Positions 1-9,885 of a DNA stretch of 64,000 nucleotides are shown here, piece by piece. This stretch comes from Schistocephalus solidus (Eukaryota > Platyhelminthes > Cestoda > Diphyllobothriidea > Diphyllobothriidae): the NCBI GenBank assembly GCA_017591395.1, contig WEDG01000228.1, positions 1-64,000 of the forward strand, written 5' to 3'. The notes beneath the pieces are model-generated. The model was not told the DNA's origin. It ran no database searches and saw only the letters and a list, made by a program, of their open reading frames with translations. A program made the position numbers and the translations under genes. Each line of letters begins with the position of its first letter. Positions within the stretch are counted from its first letter, which is position 1.

Positions 1-560
1 TCACACCATCACACAGCAGAGACCGCCGCCCAATGCCCCCACTGCCCACGTGCATTCACTCATCGCAGGGGCCTGATTGGTCACATGCGCATCCAAGAAA
101 GCGGAATCCACCGCGATGCCAGCACACATTGTGCACCAAACAACACTTCCCGTGAGCTCGACTACCAGTACCAGCATCAAACTCTCAGACTCAGCAAACA
201 CCCGACCTATCCTTTCCTCAGTGTCACTGCACATGCATCATCAGGCATCGGTCTGGTCGGTCACTTGCGAATCACCGCGCAACTAATGAGACGAATCGAC
301 AGGAGTACCAACACACACCGCACATGCACATCGTGCATCGGCCTGGTCGGTTACTTGCGTATCCATTGATAGAGACGGTGAACTAGTGCCAGGAGCACCA
401 ACATAAACCCGCCGCACCCGACACAACTGTCCACACTGTCCACGCACATACGCACATGGGCCCCATAGGTCACATTTGTTTCCGACGAAACCATATAGAA
501 CACACAGCATACCCACCATATTCTCACCCAACCTCTGCACCCACATGATCACTCCACGCA
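1..560 (+). pseudogene. 3' end of LINE ORF2: C2H2-like finger region, decayed
   Basis: The window opens inside the C-terminal finger region of a non-LTR retrotransposon ORF2. Reading from base 31, the first finger is CPHCPRAFTHRRGLIGHMRI, a C-x2-C...H pattern whose last histidine has become glutamine. Further finger remnants follow near 215-290 (GIGLVGHLRI), 320-368 (CIGLVGYLRIH) and 425-495, in shifted frames and with stop codons. The same finger wording recurs in the LINE copies at 36.6 kb and 58.8 kb, which have reverse transcriptase upstream, so this is a LINE end and not a host zinc-finger gene. The tail at 640-1410 follows it as in the other two copies. It is broken and non-functional. 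The upstream part lies outside the window. Confidence 0.65.
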
Positions 561-639
561 AAACGCATGGCCAGTCTGCATAGCTGATAAAAGGAAGTAT
601 GATCCTCGTCTCTTTCTCCGTGACTCCTCGGGTTCATTT

Positions 640-1410
640 GTGATCCTCAGCTTGAGAATAGCACGCAGCGATAAGCGCCGTGGGTTGAAGGTTTCAACCG
701 ACAATTACACTAAACCTACAGCAGTCACTAATGGTTCGCCGGAGCGGCCGGACTGGCGGACGAGAGTCACGCATTCTTACTTAACGTGACCTCTGCCTAT
801 CTCACATATGATGGCTGTTCAACCCCTGGTTGTGTGAAACTCTGTCGCTTGTGTTATAAATAGGTCATGTACGTGGTACACGTAGCCGAGGTCACCATTG
901 CGCCCACTTCCGCATCAGTCGACCGACCGGGCCGGACAGCGGCTTGACTGTGGGGTGGGGGGAGGAGAGTGATGCCAAATGGCCCGCATTTTCCCTCACT
1001 ATGTCCATCTGGACGCACTTGAAACTATCAGCCAAAAGCTGTGGCTTGAAGGTTGCCAACTGACGGGATAACTCGGACCGCGTGGTCAGCCCAATGTGTT
1101 TTGTGTATGCCGGACTGGCGAACAGAGTCGTCAGTAACAATGTCTTCCTTCTTAATGTGTCTTTTATGGCACTCCCCACTGTGACCCATAGCGTGCGTCT
1201 AGGCTGCCTACCGCGCCAGCAACCTGCGTTTTCTCCCACCTTCCAGTTCTTAAACCGGTTTGCGTCAGCCCAGGCAAGGGATGAGCGCGGCAGAGGAATG
1301 CAAGCCTACTATCCCTAAACGAACGCATGTCACCGTCCTTCACCACCTGGTGGGCATACGGTGGGATACCGCCCGACTATTTCAAACTGTCGTCATGTGT
1401 GTCTGTGGTA
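640..1410 (+). mobile_element. LINE 3' untranslated tail
   Basis: The segment begins with a variant of GCGATAAGCGCCGTG and runs through blocks shared with 36935-37835 (+) and 57380-58585 (-): the GTTGCCAACTGACGGGATAA block, the ATGTGTTTTGTGT block and the CATACGGTGG end block. In all three places it follows the finger-coding end of the LINE ORF, so it is read as that element's long 3' UTR. No reading frame in it is conserved between copies. Confidence 0.6.
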
Positions 1411-1915
1411 AAAGTAAGTGCCGTCGCAGCACCATATCCTGTGGAACATGTGACATTGGCCGTCCCCTGTGGGCAATAGAAGCGCATGTTTCGATGAATA
1501 AAGGCTTGAGTTCCATCCGGATTTGTGTGGTTACTGATCATAGCGATTCCGGCGGAATACTGGTTCGCACCCATGTCCGGTACACGCCGCGGTTCCGGAA
1601 AACAGAAGTGATCCACGTCACAAGAGGCACCTTCGGGCACGCTGAACTTGCTGACGCTCTGTAGATACCTGAAAAAATACAATAAGAAACACCTTTTTAG
1701 GCATGATAGCCTGTGACGTACTCGCAGAACTTTGTTTAAACTCATCTGCTCGTTTCGGGAAGACTATGAGTACGACGTCATGCCTTCGCCCGGTTCTGAG
1801 GCCTGCCCGCCGGTTACCATCTCATGGAGGGCGCTTGACAACGGTGATAGACGGTGATGCGGTTATCTCGCCCATCACACTGATGAGTATACTTGACGAC
1901 AAATTAGTATGGAAT
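1411..1915. other. unassigned sequence
   Basis: Open frames of up to about 130 codons overlap on opposite strands here, but none has a recognisable domain or a matching pair of splice sites. I see no gene and no repeat that recurs elsewhere in the window. Confidence 0.3.
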
Positions 1916-3060
1916 TAATTCGGGGCTTTCTGGCTTATTGTTTTTACCTAATCTGTTCAATCACTGAACCACGGACCCGACCTGAAACCAACTGTTCAGT
2001 CTTCAACTGACCTGAAATTAACGACCTTATCGATAGCTTTGAAGTCCTGAAATTTGATCCTTATCCAATATGACACCTCAATAATAATCGGTATCGACAA
2101 AACCGACCTTTATGCCGGAATAAAGTTTGTGAATCCTTCTCTGATCTTTGTCCGTCGATTTTAATAAACCGTACCGATAACGATCCATTAATCGGTTAAT
2201 TTTATTGACTTATCCATCAATTCACTCGTCCACCATTGAAAACCACCGACCTGATTTATCCGTTTATTGTTTTACCGTTAATGTCGAAATCTAATCGAAC
2301 TGGATAGATCGCCAATTGATCTTGACCATAAAACGACCCATTGTCAATTAACTTGTCTTTATTTGTCGATAATCGAACCTCAATAAATTAAAATTGATCC
2401 GGTTTATCTGTTCAGTTAACCGGAAGATCTCGATTTACTGACGTCTATGAAACCGTCCCCATGATATTTAAAACGTCAATCAATCAATCATCCAATCAAC
2501 CCATTTAACTGTTCCCTCCTCGACGTTTGCGTCTGCTGTTCCTGTCCGTCTTATCGACTGTTCGACTTTACCTGAACTCACCATTAACTGGCTGGATCTC
2601 GAACTTCGCAGCTTATACGTAAAATGACGAGCGACCAGCTGAGTGACTATCTTTAAGCAGGGCTACTGATTGACCACACTTTATAATGATTTCACTTTAA
2701 CTCCATCAACAGGCATCCCTGGACCACCCCACAGCTTATAAATCCCTGCGGTATTAAACACCGAGAGATCCGCACAGCAGAAACCAGCTGGACGACGAAC
2801 TCACCCGACGGAGGACCAAAAGAGTCGTCAGACCGACTTAACCACGCAGAGCCTTAACTATCCCCTTCACCCACCTTAAGTGAAGACTCATAATGCACGC
2901 GTCTGTGAAGCTCGCCAAACGCCCGCGGCGGCGAAAGAAGGAGAAAATCAACAAGCTCAAGGACGAATAGCACTTCTGTTCTGTTTTGTGCGTTTAACGC
3001 TCTAACAATGGTGGGCCGATCAACCTCTTCGAAACGCCAGCAGTTCAATAAATCTGGTTC
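1916..3060 (+). mobile_element. possible solo LTR (promoter-like and polyA-like signals)
   Basis: This is a non-coding block, poor in G on + and rich in ACCGA/CAAT words, with a TATAAAT box at 2737-2743, about 30 bases of intervening sequence, then a stretch that could be an R/U5 region, and an AATAAA signal at 3047-3052. This order (U3-like, TATA, polyA signal) is that of an LTR from a Gypsy-type element. No second LTR, primer-binding site or gag-pol sequence is visible in the window, and I cannot define the TG...CA ends. It could equally be an ordinary host promoter. Confidence 0.25.
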
Positions 3061-3602
3061 GGCATAGAAATCCCCTCCCCGGACTACAGGTGGTCGTGCG
3101 ATAAATTCCGGACAGAGTAGCGTTATTTTTAAGGTACCGTTAGTGCTAAGCTTCGTTTGGATAAGGATTTTGAGTTAGCGAAAACGCCTTAAAGCAGGAA
3201 CATCGAGCACAGGCTCAGGAAGTGCCTCGCGGAAGCTGTTTCAGCCCAGCGCAGTCGGTTGCGTACGATGGAGAGGGGTGTTCAAATGCCCATGTCTTAC
3301 CTCTTTACGTTTCCCAACTTATGATCATTGATATCTCAACTTTGCCGATCTAACTTAATGCCTGTTCAACAGAAACTATACTTTCTTCCATACTTACGTC
3401 GCCTACTTAGTAAACGCACATGGCCTTGAAGGCAGTTTAGTCCCAACTTAAGTACACAGATAAACCAGCTTTAAATCCGAATAGTTCAATTCCCGGGAAA
3501 ATTTTTGCATTATCTCTAAATAAAGCCATTCTCTCGTTCCCCTGCGATGCAACCGTCGAGCTCAAGGAAAAGTGCTGACACTTGCGGAGACCTCTAGCTG
3601 AT

Positions 3603-3634
<32 letters not shown>

Positions 3635-4370
3635 TCAGGCCACGCCCCCACTCAAGCTGCTACTTCACAAGTCACTGCATGTGCAGACCACATTTAACAG
3701 AGTACGCAGCCGTAGAATAGGATGCGCCTCAACAAAGAGGGGATAAATGAGGTGCGGCCAAATGCAGATGGTTGCCGTACGGTGCGCCGGGTGTGGCAGA
3801 GTAGTGGAAGGGAGTTGGGCTTTCACGGAGATGTCATCAGGGTACTCCACTCGGCTTGCACTCGCACCGCCGCAGGCGGACCTCGATATTCTTGTTCAGT
3901 CCCCGAAACAGCACTCGGTCACTGACCTGCGGACAGTGGGACCGTGAGATTCCTGCACTGACTACTCGCGTGTAGGACAGCGTCCTCGTAGCAGGAAAGA
4001 GCGCAGTCTCCTCTTCCTCCTTCTTCCTGCCCTCTGCTGGCGCAGTTTCGCAGCTTCAGCTACCCTGCCCGCGCAGCGCTACTGATCGGGGTTTCAGTTC
4101 TGCTGGCATGCCGTGCTTCGAGGTAGGAGGTCCGAAGGACAGTGTGTAGAAGAGACGGAGTATAGTGAACGGGAGGTTTCAAAATGTGTTCTGGAAAGAA
4201 TTAACCCTGTTAAAACGCGAATGAATTAAGAACTGCGCTTTTCATCAGTGAGTTTCTTGAAAACTCTCAAAACAGTATCAAAGCAAATGGATATTGTTGA
4301 AATGTCGGTGACTCGACCAGACGCCGGCTTCGTGTATACCGGAAGTGATATCAAGGCATCAGTGCGGTCT
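3061..4370. other. unassigned sequence
   Basis: Apart from the GA repeat and a pyrimidine run near 4010-4035 (TCCTC/TTCC), I see no gene. The small frames on both strands at 3665-3950 overlap each other and have no domain. Confidence 0.3.
3604..3634. repeat. (GA)n microsatellite
   Basis: About fifteen GA units with one AAA interruption. Confidence 0.95.
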
Positions 4371-4375
4371 GATAT

Positions 4376-4500
4376 GAGTAACCCTAACGTTAACCTAAAT
4401 CGTAGCCCTAATCTTAAAGCGACACCACAGTTACTACTTTAAACGGTGACCCCAAACGCACCGCCATCGGCAGCCCTTCTAACCCGAACCTAAATCTCAC
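4376..4500. repeat. degenerate CCCTAA-like (telomere-type) tract
   Basis: Words of the form CCCTAA, GTTAACCTAA and CCCTAATC recur irregularly on +, with further TAACCCGAACC near 4480. They resemble decayed CCCTAA repeats rather than an exact array. Confidence 0.4.
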
Positions 4501-5038
4501 CCTGGGATCCAGCCACATAAACCTATTCCCCACTTTCCCTCGAGTTTGAATCAACCCGTGCTACAGAGTGTAGTGCGGGCGGTTTCTGTGCCCTGCCGTC
4601 CCGTTTCGTTAGCAGTCTATAAACGAATCTTGACCTGTCGCACTTCACCAGCCAGATACGTAAGTGAAGGATGATCCTTTGACCTAAAAACCCGCAACAA
4701 AGTGCATATTTCCGTGACTCACCTCGGCGCCTTTTGCATGGTTGAACACTCGGTAAACACCTTGTATAGAGAAACTCAAAACTGCGGACACAAGGCCGCA
4801 TACATTTCATGGCGACATCAAAATTTGTTAGAAAACCATTTTACAAAAACATCATGGCAGAGTTCGAACTCATGCCGGAGTCACCGCCGAGAAACTGAAT
4901 TCGCTTCACGTAAAAGCGCAGTGAAACGAAAGCATACCATAAGCCATCTCAATCGTCTCCAAGTGATTTCAGCGTAAAGTGATTCTCGGCTCCCACGCAG
5001 TGCATGTAGTAGCTGACGTGCTGCGCTGGTGATGGGAA
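4501..5038. other. unassigned sequence
   Basis: One 91-codon frame on + crosses this stretch (4702-4977). It has no domain and no hydrophobic or low-complexity structure of note. Confidence 0.3.
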
Positions 5039-5069
5039 GCAGTAGTAGTAGTAGTAGCAGTAGTAGCAA

Positions 5070-5105
<36 letters not shown>

Positions 5106-5158
5106 CAGTAGTGCAGTAGTAGTAGTAGCAGTAGTAGTAGTAGTAGCATAGCAGTAGC

Positions 5159-5204
<46 letters not shown>

Positions 5205-5216
5205 AAAAGTAGTAGC

Positions 5217-5254
<38 letters not shown>
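5039..5254. repeat. (AGT)n trinucleotide array
   Basis: About seventy AGT units with scattered AGC, AAA and GCA variants. It generates long poly-Leu/Tyr/Thr frames on the minus strand that are not genes. Confidence 0.97.
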
Positions 5255-5484
5255 AAGGAGCCCATTGCGGACCGAAAGAACACAAGCAGCGCCGTTTTTC
5301 TGTGCACTTTACCACGTTTTGGACGCATAGCGGCACTGGTGAGACGCAGGCTTTATCGATCAGCCACGCACCTGATTCCCATCTTCGAAGCGGTACCGTG
5401 CCGTGACGCGGATTGGCACAGTGAGGGAGGGAAGAGATCATAGCGTCAGTTTTGTGGGGATTCTGTCCGAGGTCTGGTTACAGA

Positions 5485-5705
5485 TAAGTATTGCCGGTCA
5501 AGACAAGGGAAGACTGGAGTGGCCATTTCTGGTTCATTATCCGCTCTTTCCAGCCAGTCATACCCAACCCCTGGTGATGCTCTCCTCAACCCGAGGCCCG
5601 GTTGATCGGTGAAGTCCAACGGCTGTATCCATTGAGCTGCTGGGCTTGCTGGACTTCTGCTTCGGTGTAGATCGGGAATATTAGATCGCAGCCTCCCTGT
5701 CAGCC
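5485..5705 (-). mobile_element. hammerhead SINE copy (S1), degenerate
   Basis: On the minus strand the order is ATATTCCCGATCTACACCG (near 5665-5685), a decayed tRNA-like part, GGGGTTGGGTATGACTGG, the hammerhead region (5559-5512) and CCTTGTCTTGACCGGC. Stem I (GACTGG with CCAGTC) is intact, but the CUGAUGA core box has become CTGGAAA with an insertion, so no ribozyme activity is expected. Confidence 0.65.
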
Positions 5706-6245
5706 TGAAAGGCCTGGATCAGAACGATCTCCGCCAGATCATAGGTGGGAGAATCTGGCCCACTGGACCAACCCGATCGGGCTTTCGCAACGGTTCCTTT
5801 TAACGCTACCTTTGGAAACTCACCATTGATGTGAAATTGAGTACTAAAGTTTTGTTCCTGTGTAGCGAGATAACGGCAGGTATTTCGCAGCCACGTAGAC
5901 GCGGGTAAATTTCTGAGCCAGCAACTGATGCGTCAGCGTGCATTCACCTGTTTACCGTGCCATTGAAAACAATATATGTTGGAGGAGATGCTCGCGCTTA
6001 CTACACTAAGCAATGCATGCGTACATTTACTGGCACCTCTGGTGAAAGGCGGCCGCCGTCGCTTTGAACTGGACTAGCTGTTCGACTTTAAAGAGCTTCT
6101 CTCAGCACACAGATGCAGCAGTGGGTGACTCTGTAAAGCAGAAATTGGGTCGTGGAAAGTCGGTTCCAGGCCGCATGCCTCCGTAGCTGGAAAAGTTAAG
6201 GGCAGGAGGCAGCTTTACAATAATGAAGCTGGTGAGACTCTGAAA
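5706..6245. other. unassigned sequence
   Basis: No open frame longer than about 70 codons and no match to the other repeats in the window. Confidence 0.3.
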
Positions 6246-6249
6246 TGCG

Positions 6250-7030
6250 AGTTCCCGGCTCAGATATATATAAAAGCCGTGGCTTTGAAGGTTGGCCAAC
6301 TGACGTGGATAACTCACAGACCGCGTGATCAGCCCAGTGTTTTTGTGGAGTGGCTGATCTGGCGGACTGGAGAGTCAGGGATGCAATGGCTCTTCTTAAT
6401 GTGGCCCTATATGGCACTCTCTATTCATTTTGGATCTGAGCCACCCTCTTCTGTTGTTGTGTTCTTTATTGAGTAGGACCACAGTGAGTGCGCTCTCCCA
6501 TCTCCGGTTTTCTTTGACTCTGACATGACACCGGGGAAGTGGAACAGAGAGTGAGGTAGATGCCTCGCAAAACTCATTCTCACTCATAACCCGGATCGAG
6601 TCACCGCCCACACAGCATACGGTGGACATCGTTGAAAAACGACGGTCGAACCATGTACGTGTGTGCCCCCTAAACGGGCTACGTGGTAGTCGTTGGACCA
6701 ACACGGTGGCTACATCAGGGCACAGCAAGCGTATAGGGTTGCGCTCCCATAACAAAATGCCGAATATGGGGTGCTGTGGCACGCCTAGTCCCGGTCGCGC
6801 CAGCCACTCTGTGCCCTCCCGATCTCCAGTCTTCTTGACTCCAGCTCGGCATAGGCGGTGGAGGAGGAGGAGGGAGGAGGAGGAGGAGAGAGAGTGGTAG
6901 ATGTAGCGCAAGTTTACTTCTAAACTAATCACGCGCAAGTCACCGTCCCTGCAACCACACCTCGTGGGAGCATACGGCGGACATCGTCGATGACTACGAC
7001 GGTTGAAGTTGTGTGGGTGGCAGCAGCACG
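6250..7030 (+). mobile_element. LINE 3' tail, 5'-truncated copy
   Basis: It starts in the AAAGCCGTGGCTTTGAAGG block and ends with CATACGGCGGACATCGTCGA near 6990. The inner block (from CCCCCTAAACGGGCTACGTG to the end block) is present as well as the outer one, so the tail carries two partial copies of its own internal repeat. A GAGGAGG expansion lies at 6860-6890. Confidence 0.6.
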
Positions 7031-8004
7031 CACAAAACAACAAAATCAGAGAGATCAATCACATCCGGCCAGTAGCGGATTTAAAAAGGCATCGAGGCAC
7101 CACGCGCGCGTGCGTGGCAGGGTAGCTTCGACTGGCAGCTTCAACACCGGTATTTGTCGACTTTGTGCATTGAACTCAAGAGCTATGTTTTAACCCCCCA
7201 CCAACACCACCACCCGGTTCGCCAGTAGATGGGCCGTGATGGCAGACTGCAATGCACGCGCATGCGCTTTTCGGAAGGCATTTCGGCGGGCACAATAGCA
7301 AGGCAGGAAGGCGGGAAAATGGGTTTCATGAGAACCTTCGCTATTCCACCGCCCTAAGAAAGGCGGTCGGAAGTCTGATACCGGTTATACCTAAAGACAG
7401 ACGAGAGGGCGAGAGAGAGAGAGCTCTTTACACGCATTATCTCTTTGCTAAACGATAGCGCATTCAGAGAGAGGGTGAGCAGAAATATAGAAATCGGCAC
7501 ATCGAGAGATTCACGTTAGCGGTGATGGTGGCGGAAGTGGTGGGAAGGACATGCGGCAAGGAAGAGGTAAAAGACATGGCTAGGCTGAAATTAAAGGATA
7601 AAAATAAGCTGCCTGGCTAAAGAGAATTCGCCGACAGCGGAAGTAATGGCAAGGAGACAATACTCTTCAGCAGAGGTGTGAATGTTTAGAAACCCTAACG
7701 CAATCTCAACAACCTATCGCGAGTGTGTCCGACCACCGCGGTCAGCGAAGGAGTGTGGAAGGGCTGTGAGACATTAGTGATCTGTGGGACGTACATCCAT
7801 CTCACGACTCGCCCTCCAGAAAGTGGCGCTGTGTGCAAGCGGACAGGTATGATAAGTTGCCTGTGGTGGGTGTAGGCGGCACAAAGTGGCCGCCCGCGGG
7901 CTCCGCCCAGAGTCGTGAATCCACCCGTCCACCGAGAAATACCGGCGAGGTTCAGGTCTGCAAATGTGTCATCCTCCGACAACAACGGTGCTGCAGTGAA
8001 ACGG
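7031..8004. other. unassigned intron-like sequence
   Basis: It lies 3' of the disintegrin exon of the minus-strand ADAM gene. On the minus strand 7957-7806 is open between an AG and a GTGAGA and could be an exon, but the peptide shows no ADAM feature. Nothing else is seen. Confidence 0.25.
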
Positions 8005-8114
8005 TTAAACCAGCAACTCCCAAACAGCCAAAAGAATGAATGATACTATCAGTGTTATCAGAAGTATAAAGAGTAGATAAGGACTCACTGGCAGCAGCAA
8101 TAGAGGTAACCACA
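8005..8114 (-). CDS. candidate terminal exon with one membrane segment
   Basis: After an acceptor-like GTACTTTAG the minus strand reads 35 codons to a stop, dominated by one hydrophobic run (LLFILLITLIVSFILLAVW) long enough to span a membrane. It lies downstream of, and on the same strand as, the disintegrin exon at 9663-9328. Membrane-bound ADAMs have a single transmembrane helix after their Cys-rich and EGF-like parts, so it could be their C-terminal exon, but those intervening domains are not visible here and the tail after the helix is only a few residues. An internal GTGAGT inside the frame is an alternative splice donor. This is a weak call based on position and hydrophobicity only. Confidence 0.2.
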
Positions 8115-8246
8115 CTAAAGTACGCTCAAAAGTAGCTCCCGTCCGCCATGCATATTTTAAATATTGATGCTCAATGCGATAGGAGATTAGAGTAAATCGA
8201 TAAGACACCTCCAAAACAACGCTCTGCGACAGGACATCAAACAGAT

Positions 8247-8747
8247 ATGCACGGCAGGCAAATGTTCAAAACTGACGTCAGACAGAGGGAGCAACATCAT
8301 AAATTACAATTCAAAACAGATTACCCAGCACGATCAGTCACCAATTGCTCTGAAACGCCAGTCGGATTTTTGGGTACCTGTTCCAGTAGTACCAGAAGCA
8401 TGCTTGTTGATCATAGAAGGAGTCGATATTTATCGAATCCAGATACCTCTGACCATAGAATGAATCACCGTGGATGGGATAACGTGAAAACCCAGAATAG
8501 TTTAGCACAAAAGCTCGAATTGAGTGAATTTCCCTCGATTAAAAAGATGGCCTTTACGCATGCTATATTTAAAGTCATGTTTATTTTGGAGATTGCGTGC
8601 TTGGTACTGTCCCTGAGTATTCAGACAAGTTTAAACTCACTCGGGATTAAAACTGCCAGAAAAGTTATCAAGGCAAGGATATGGCATATATTCGGGTGGG
8701 TTCAATATGCATCCCTCGCTACCACATTTAGTTGGCAGGCGTGTTAA
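8247..8747 (+). CDS. 166-codon ORF, unknown
   Basis: This is the longest frame in the window that is neither a repeat nor a LINE. It starts with ATG at 8247 and stops at 8745. The N-terminal two thirds are polar. Residues from about 106 to 125 form one hydrophobic stretch (AIFKVMFILEIACLVLSLSI). I recognise no family, there is no evident promoter or intron, and base composition does not differ from the surrounding DNA. A chance frame, or a piece of an unrecognised transposon, is as likely as a gene. Confidence 0.15.
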   Translation: MHGRQMFKTDVRQREQHHKLQFKTDYPARSVTNCSETPVGFLGTCSSSTRSMLVDHRRSRYLSNPDTSDHRMNHRGWDNVKTQNSLAQKLELSEFPSIKKMAFTHAIFKVMFILEIACLVLSLSIQTSLNSLGIKTARKVIKARIWHIFGWVQYASLATTFSWQAC

Positions 8748-8749
8748 TG

Positions 8750-9327
8750 GATTAAAACTCCTTCCTCGTATTAGCGGGTCGTACAGCCCGCAGTCCTAAG
8801 CTGTATTACCCCTCATACACCTACTCCTGTAAGTCACGTTCCACGGGTTACTTTTGACCCTAGCAAATACCGTATCCTGCCCCTGGATTAACATTCTAAA
8901 AGCGTTAAAAACCAGAGACTGGAATGGCTGGATTTTGACATTACTTTGTCGAACTCACCTAGCAGGTCTGGCTATCGATGGGGATCAATGTTCCGACGAT
9001 TATTCCATTCTGGCTTGAAGCCACCAGTTAAACCTCTGAGTATTTGCAGTTCGTCGCCTTGTTATTGCTTTTGCAGGACTCTGTTCCAGTGCTACATGAC
9101 AAGTCAGAATGTTTTTGCTTCTGTCCTGTCAGACCAGCTTTTAGATCATCGAACGCCACTCCCATGTGACTCACTCAGCAGTAGCGGTCGATACGTGTAC
9201 CATCAATGTCCTCGTGGTGAGTCGCGGTCTTATACTTTGAATACGGCAGAAATTTCCCACTGTAGCTGCCTCTGTAAAACTGCCCCGGTCCGTGTTGTAA
9301 GAACAACGGAAATCCGGTGAAACTGAC
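8750..9327. other. unassigned, probably intron of the ADAM gene
   Basis: It lies immediately 3' of the disintegrin exon on the minus strand. A plus-strand frame (9077-9216) has splice-like edges but is opposite the identified gene. No Cys-rich or EGF-like ADAM domain could be read on the minus strand. Confidence 0.3.
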
Positions 9328-9663
9328 CTTGTGTAATGCAGGACCTCTATCACTCTCTGTCCCGGAGCAGAACTCCGGCAGATCACACTGATCTCGGTTG
9401 GGTCGGCAGAGGCGACCACGCGAACCAGTTGGCAGCCCCGACAGCAGGCACCATCCACACAGACGGCATCGATGCTTCAGCCGACAGGTGCGGGGTCACA
9501 ACAGCCACCACTGGCGGATAAGGAGGGAGTGTTGCCGTTGGCGGTGCAGCAGCAGCAGCAGCATCACGAGAGAGAGGAGGTTGACACCATGTTGGGGATC
9601 GCATTCCTCTCCCCGATCCACGACCCCATTACCGCAGGCATCCTGCCGGAGGGTTTGACGTTC
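9328..9663 (-). CDS. ADAM-family gene, disintegrin-domain exon
   Basis: After a strong acceptor (CCCTTTAACCCATGCAG) the exon opens in phase 0 and reads ERQTLRQDACGNGVVDRG, then EECDPQHG, the classic start of a disintegrin domain. After a microsatellite-like GCT run (9548-9563) come GGCCDP, TCRLK, CVDGACCRGCQ, CRPNRDQCDLPEFCSGT and a donor-like AAG|GTCAGT at 9328. These are disintegrin landmarks in the right order. They lie in different frames: at least three single-base shifts are needed to connect them, so this is either a decaying gene or sequence with indel errors. The role would be adhesion or substrate recognition in an ADAM (M12B) metalloprotease. It follows the exon at 13850-13751 in compatible phase. 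Confidence 0.75.
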
Positions 9664-9885
9664 CTGCATGGGTTAAAGGGATTTTGTTGACAAAAAGGCA
9701 TGGGAGCAGAAGAACGAAGTCGATGAAAAAGCTGTCGGACAAAAGAAAGGAGGAGGAAATAAGGCATAAGAAGAAGCATAAGAATGCAGATGAGTAGAAA
9801 GAAAAAAATGCGCAACATTAAGGATAACAGTACCAATGAACGACATCAATGATCCATGGACAACAAGAATCAAATGACAATCAAC

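Noticed and set aside
1875..1905. CACTGATGAGTATAC as a hammerhead core
   Set aside because: No GAAA box within reach and no stem I partner.
5039..5441. Frames of up to 186 codons rich in Thr, Tyr or Leu
   Set aside because: They are translations of the AGT repeat; no domain outside the repeat.
7806..7957. Minus-strand open segment between an AG and GTGAGA, downstream of the disintegrin exon
   Set aside because: The peptide (GISRWTGGFTTLGGARGRPL) has none of the cysteine pattern expected of an ADAM Cys-rich or EGF-like exon.
9077..9216. Plus-strand 140-bp segment with good AG and GTGAGT edges, phase 1 to 1
   Set aside because: Its only downstream partner exon was the antisense frame above. 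Opposite the ADAM gene; no domain.
9410..9690. A plus-strand exon ending ILPEGLTFLHGLKGFC
   Set aside because: It looked protein-like with a fitting acceptor, but it is the antisense of the disintegrin exon, whose motifs are far more specific.
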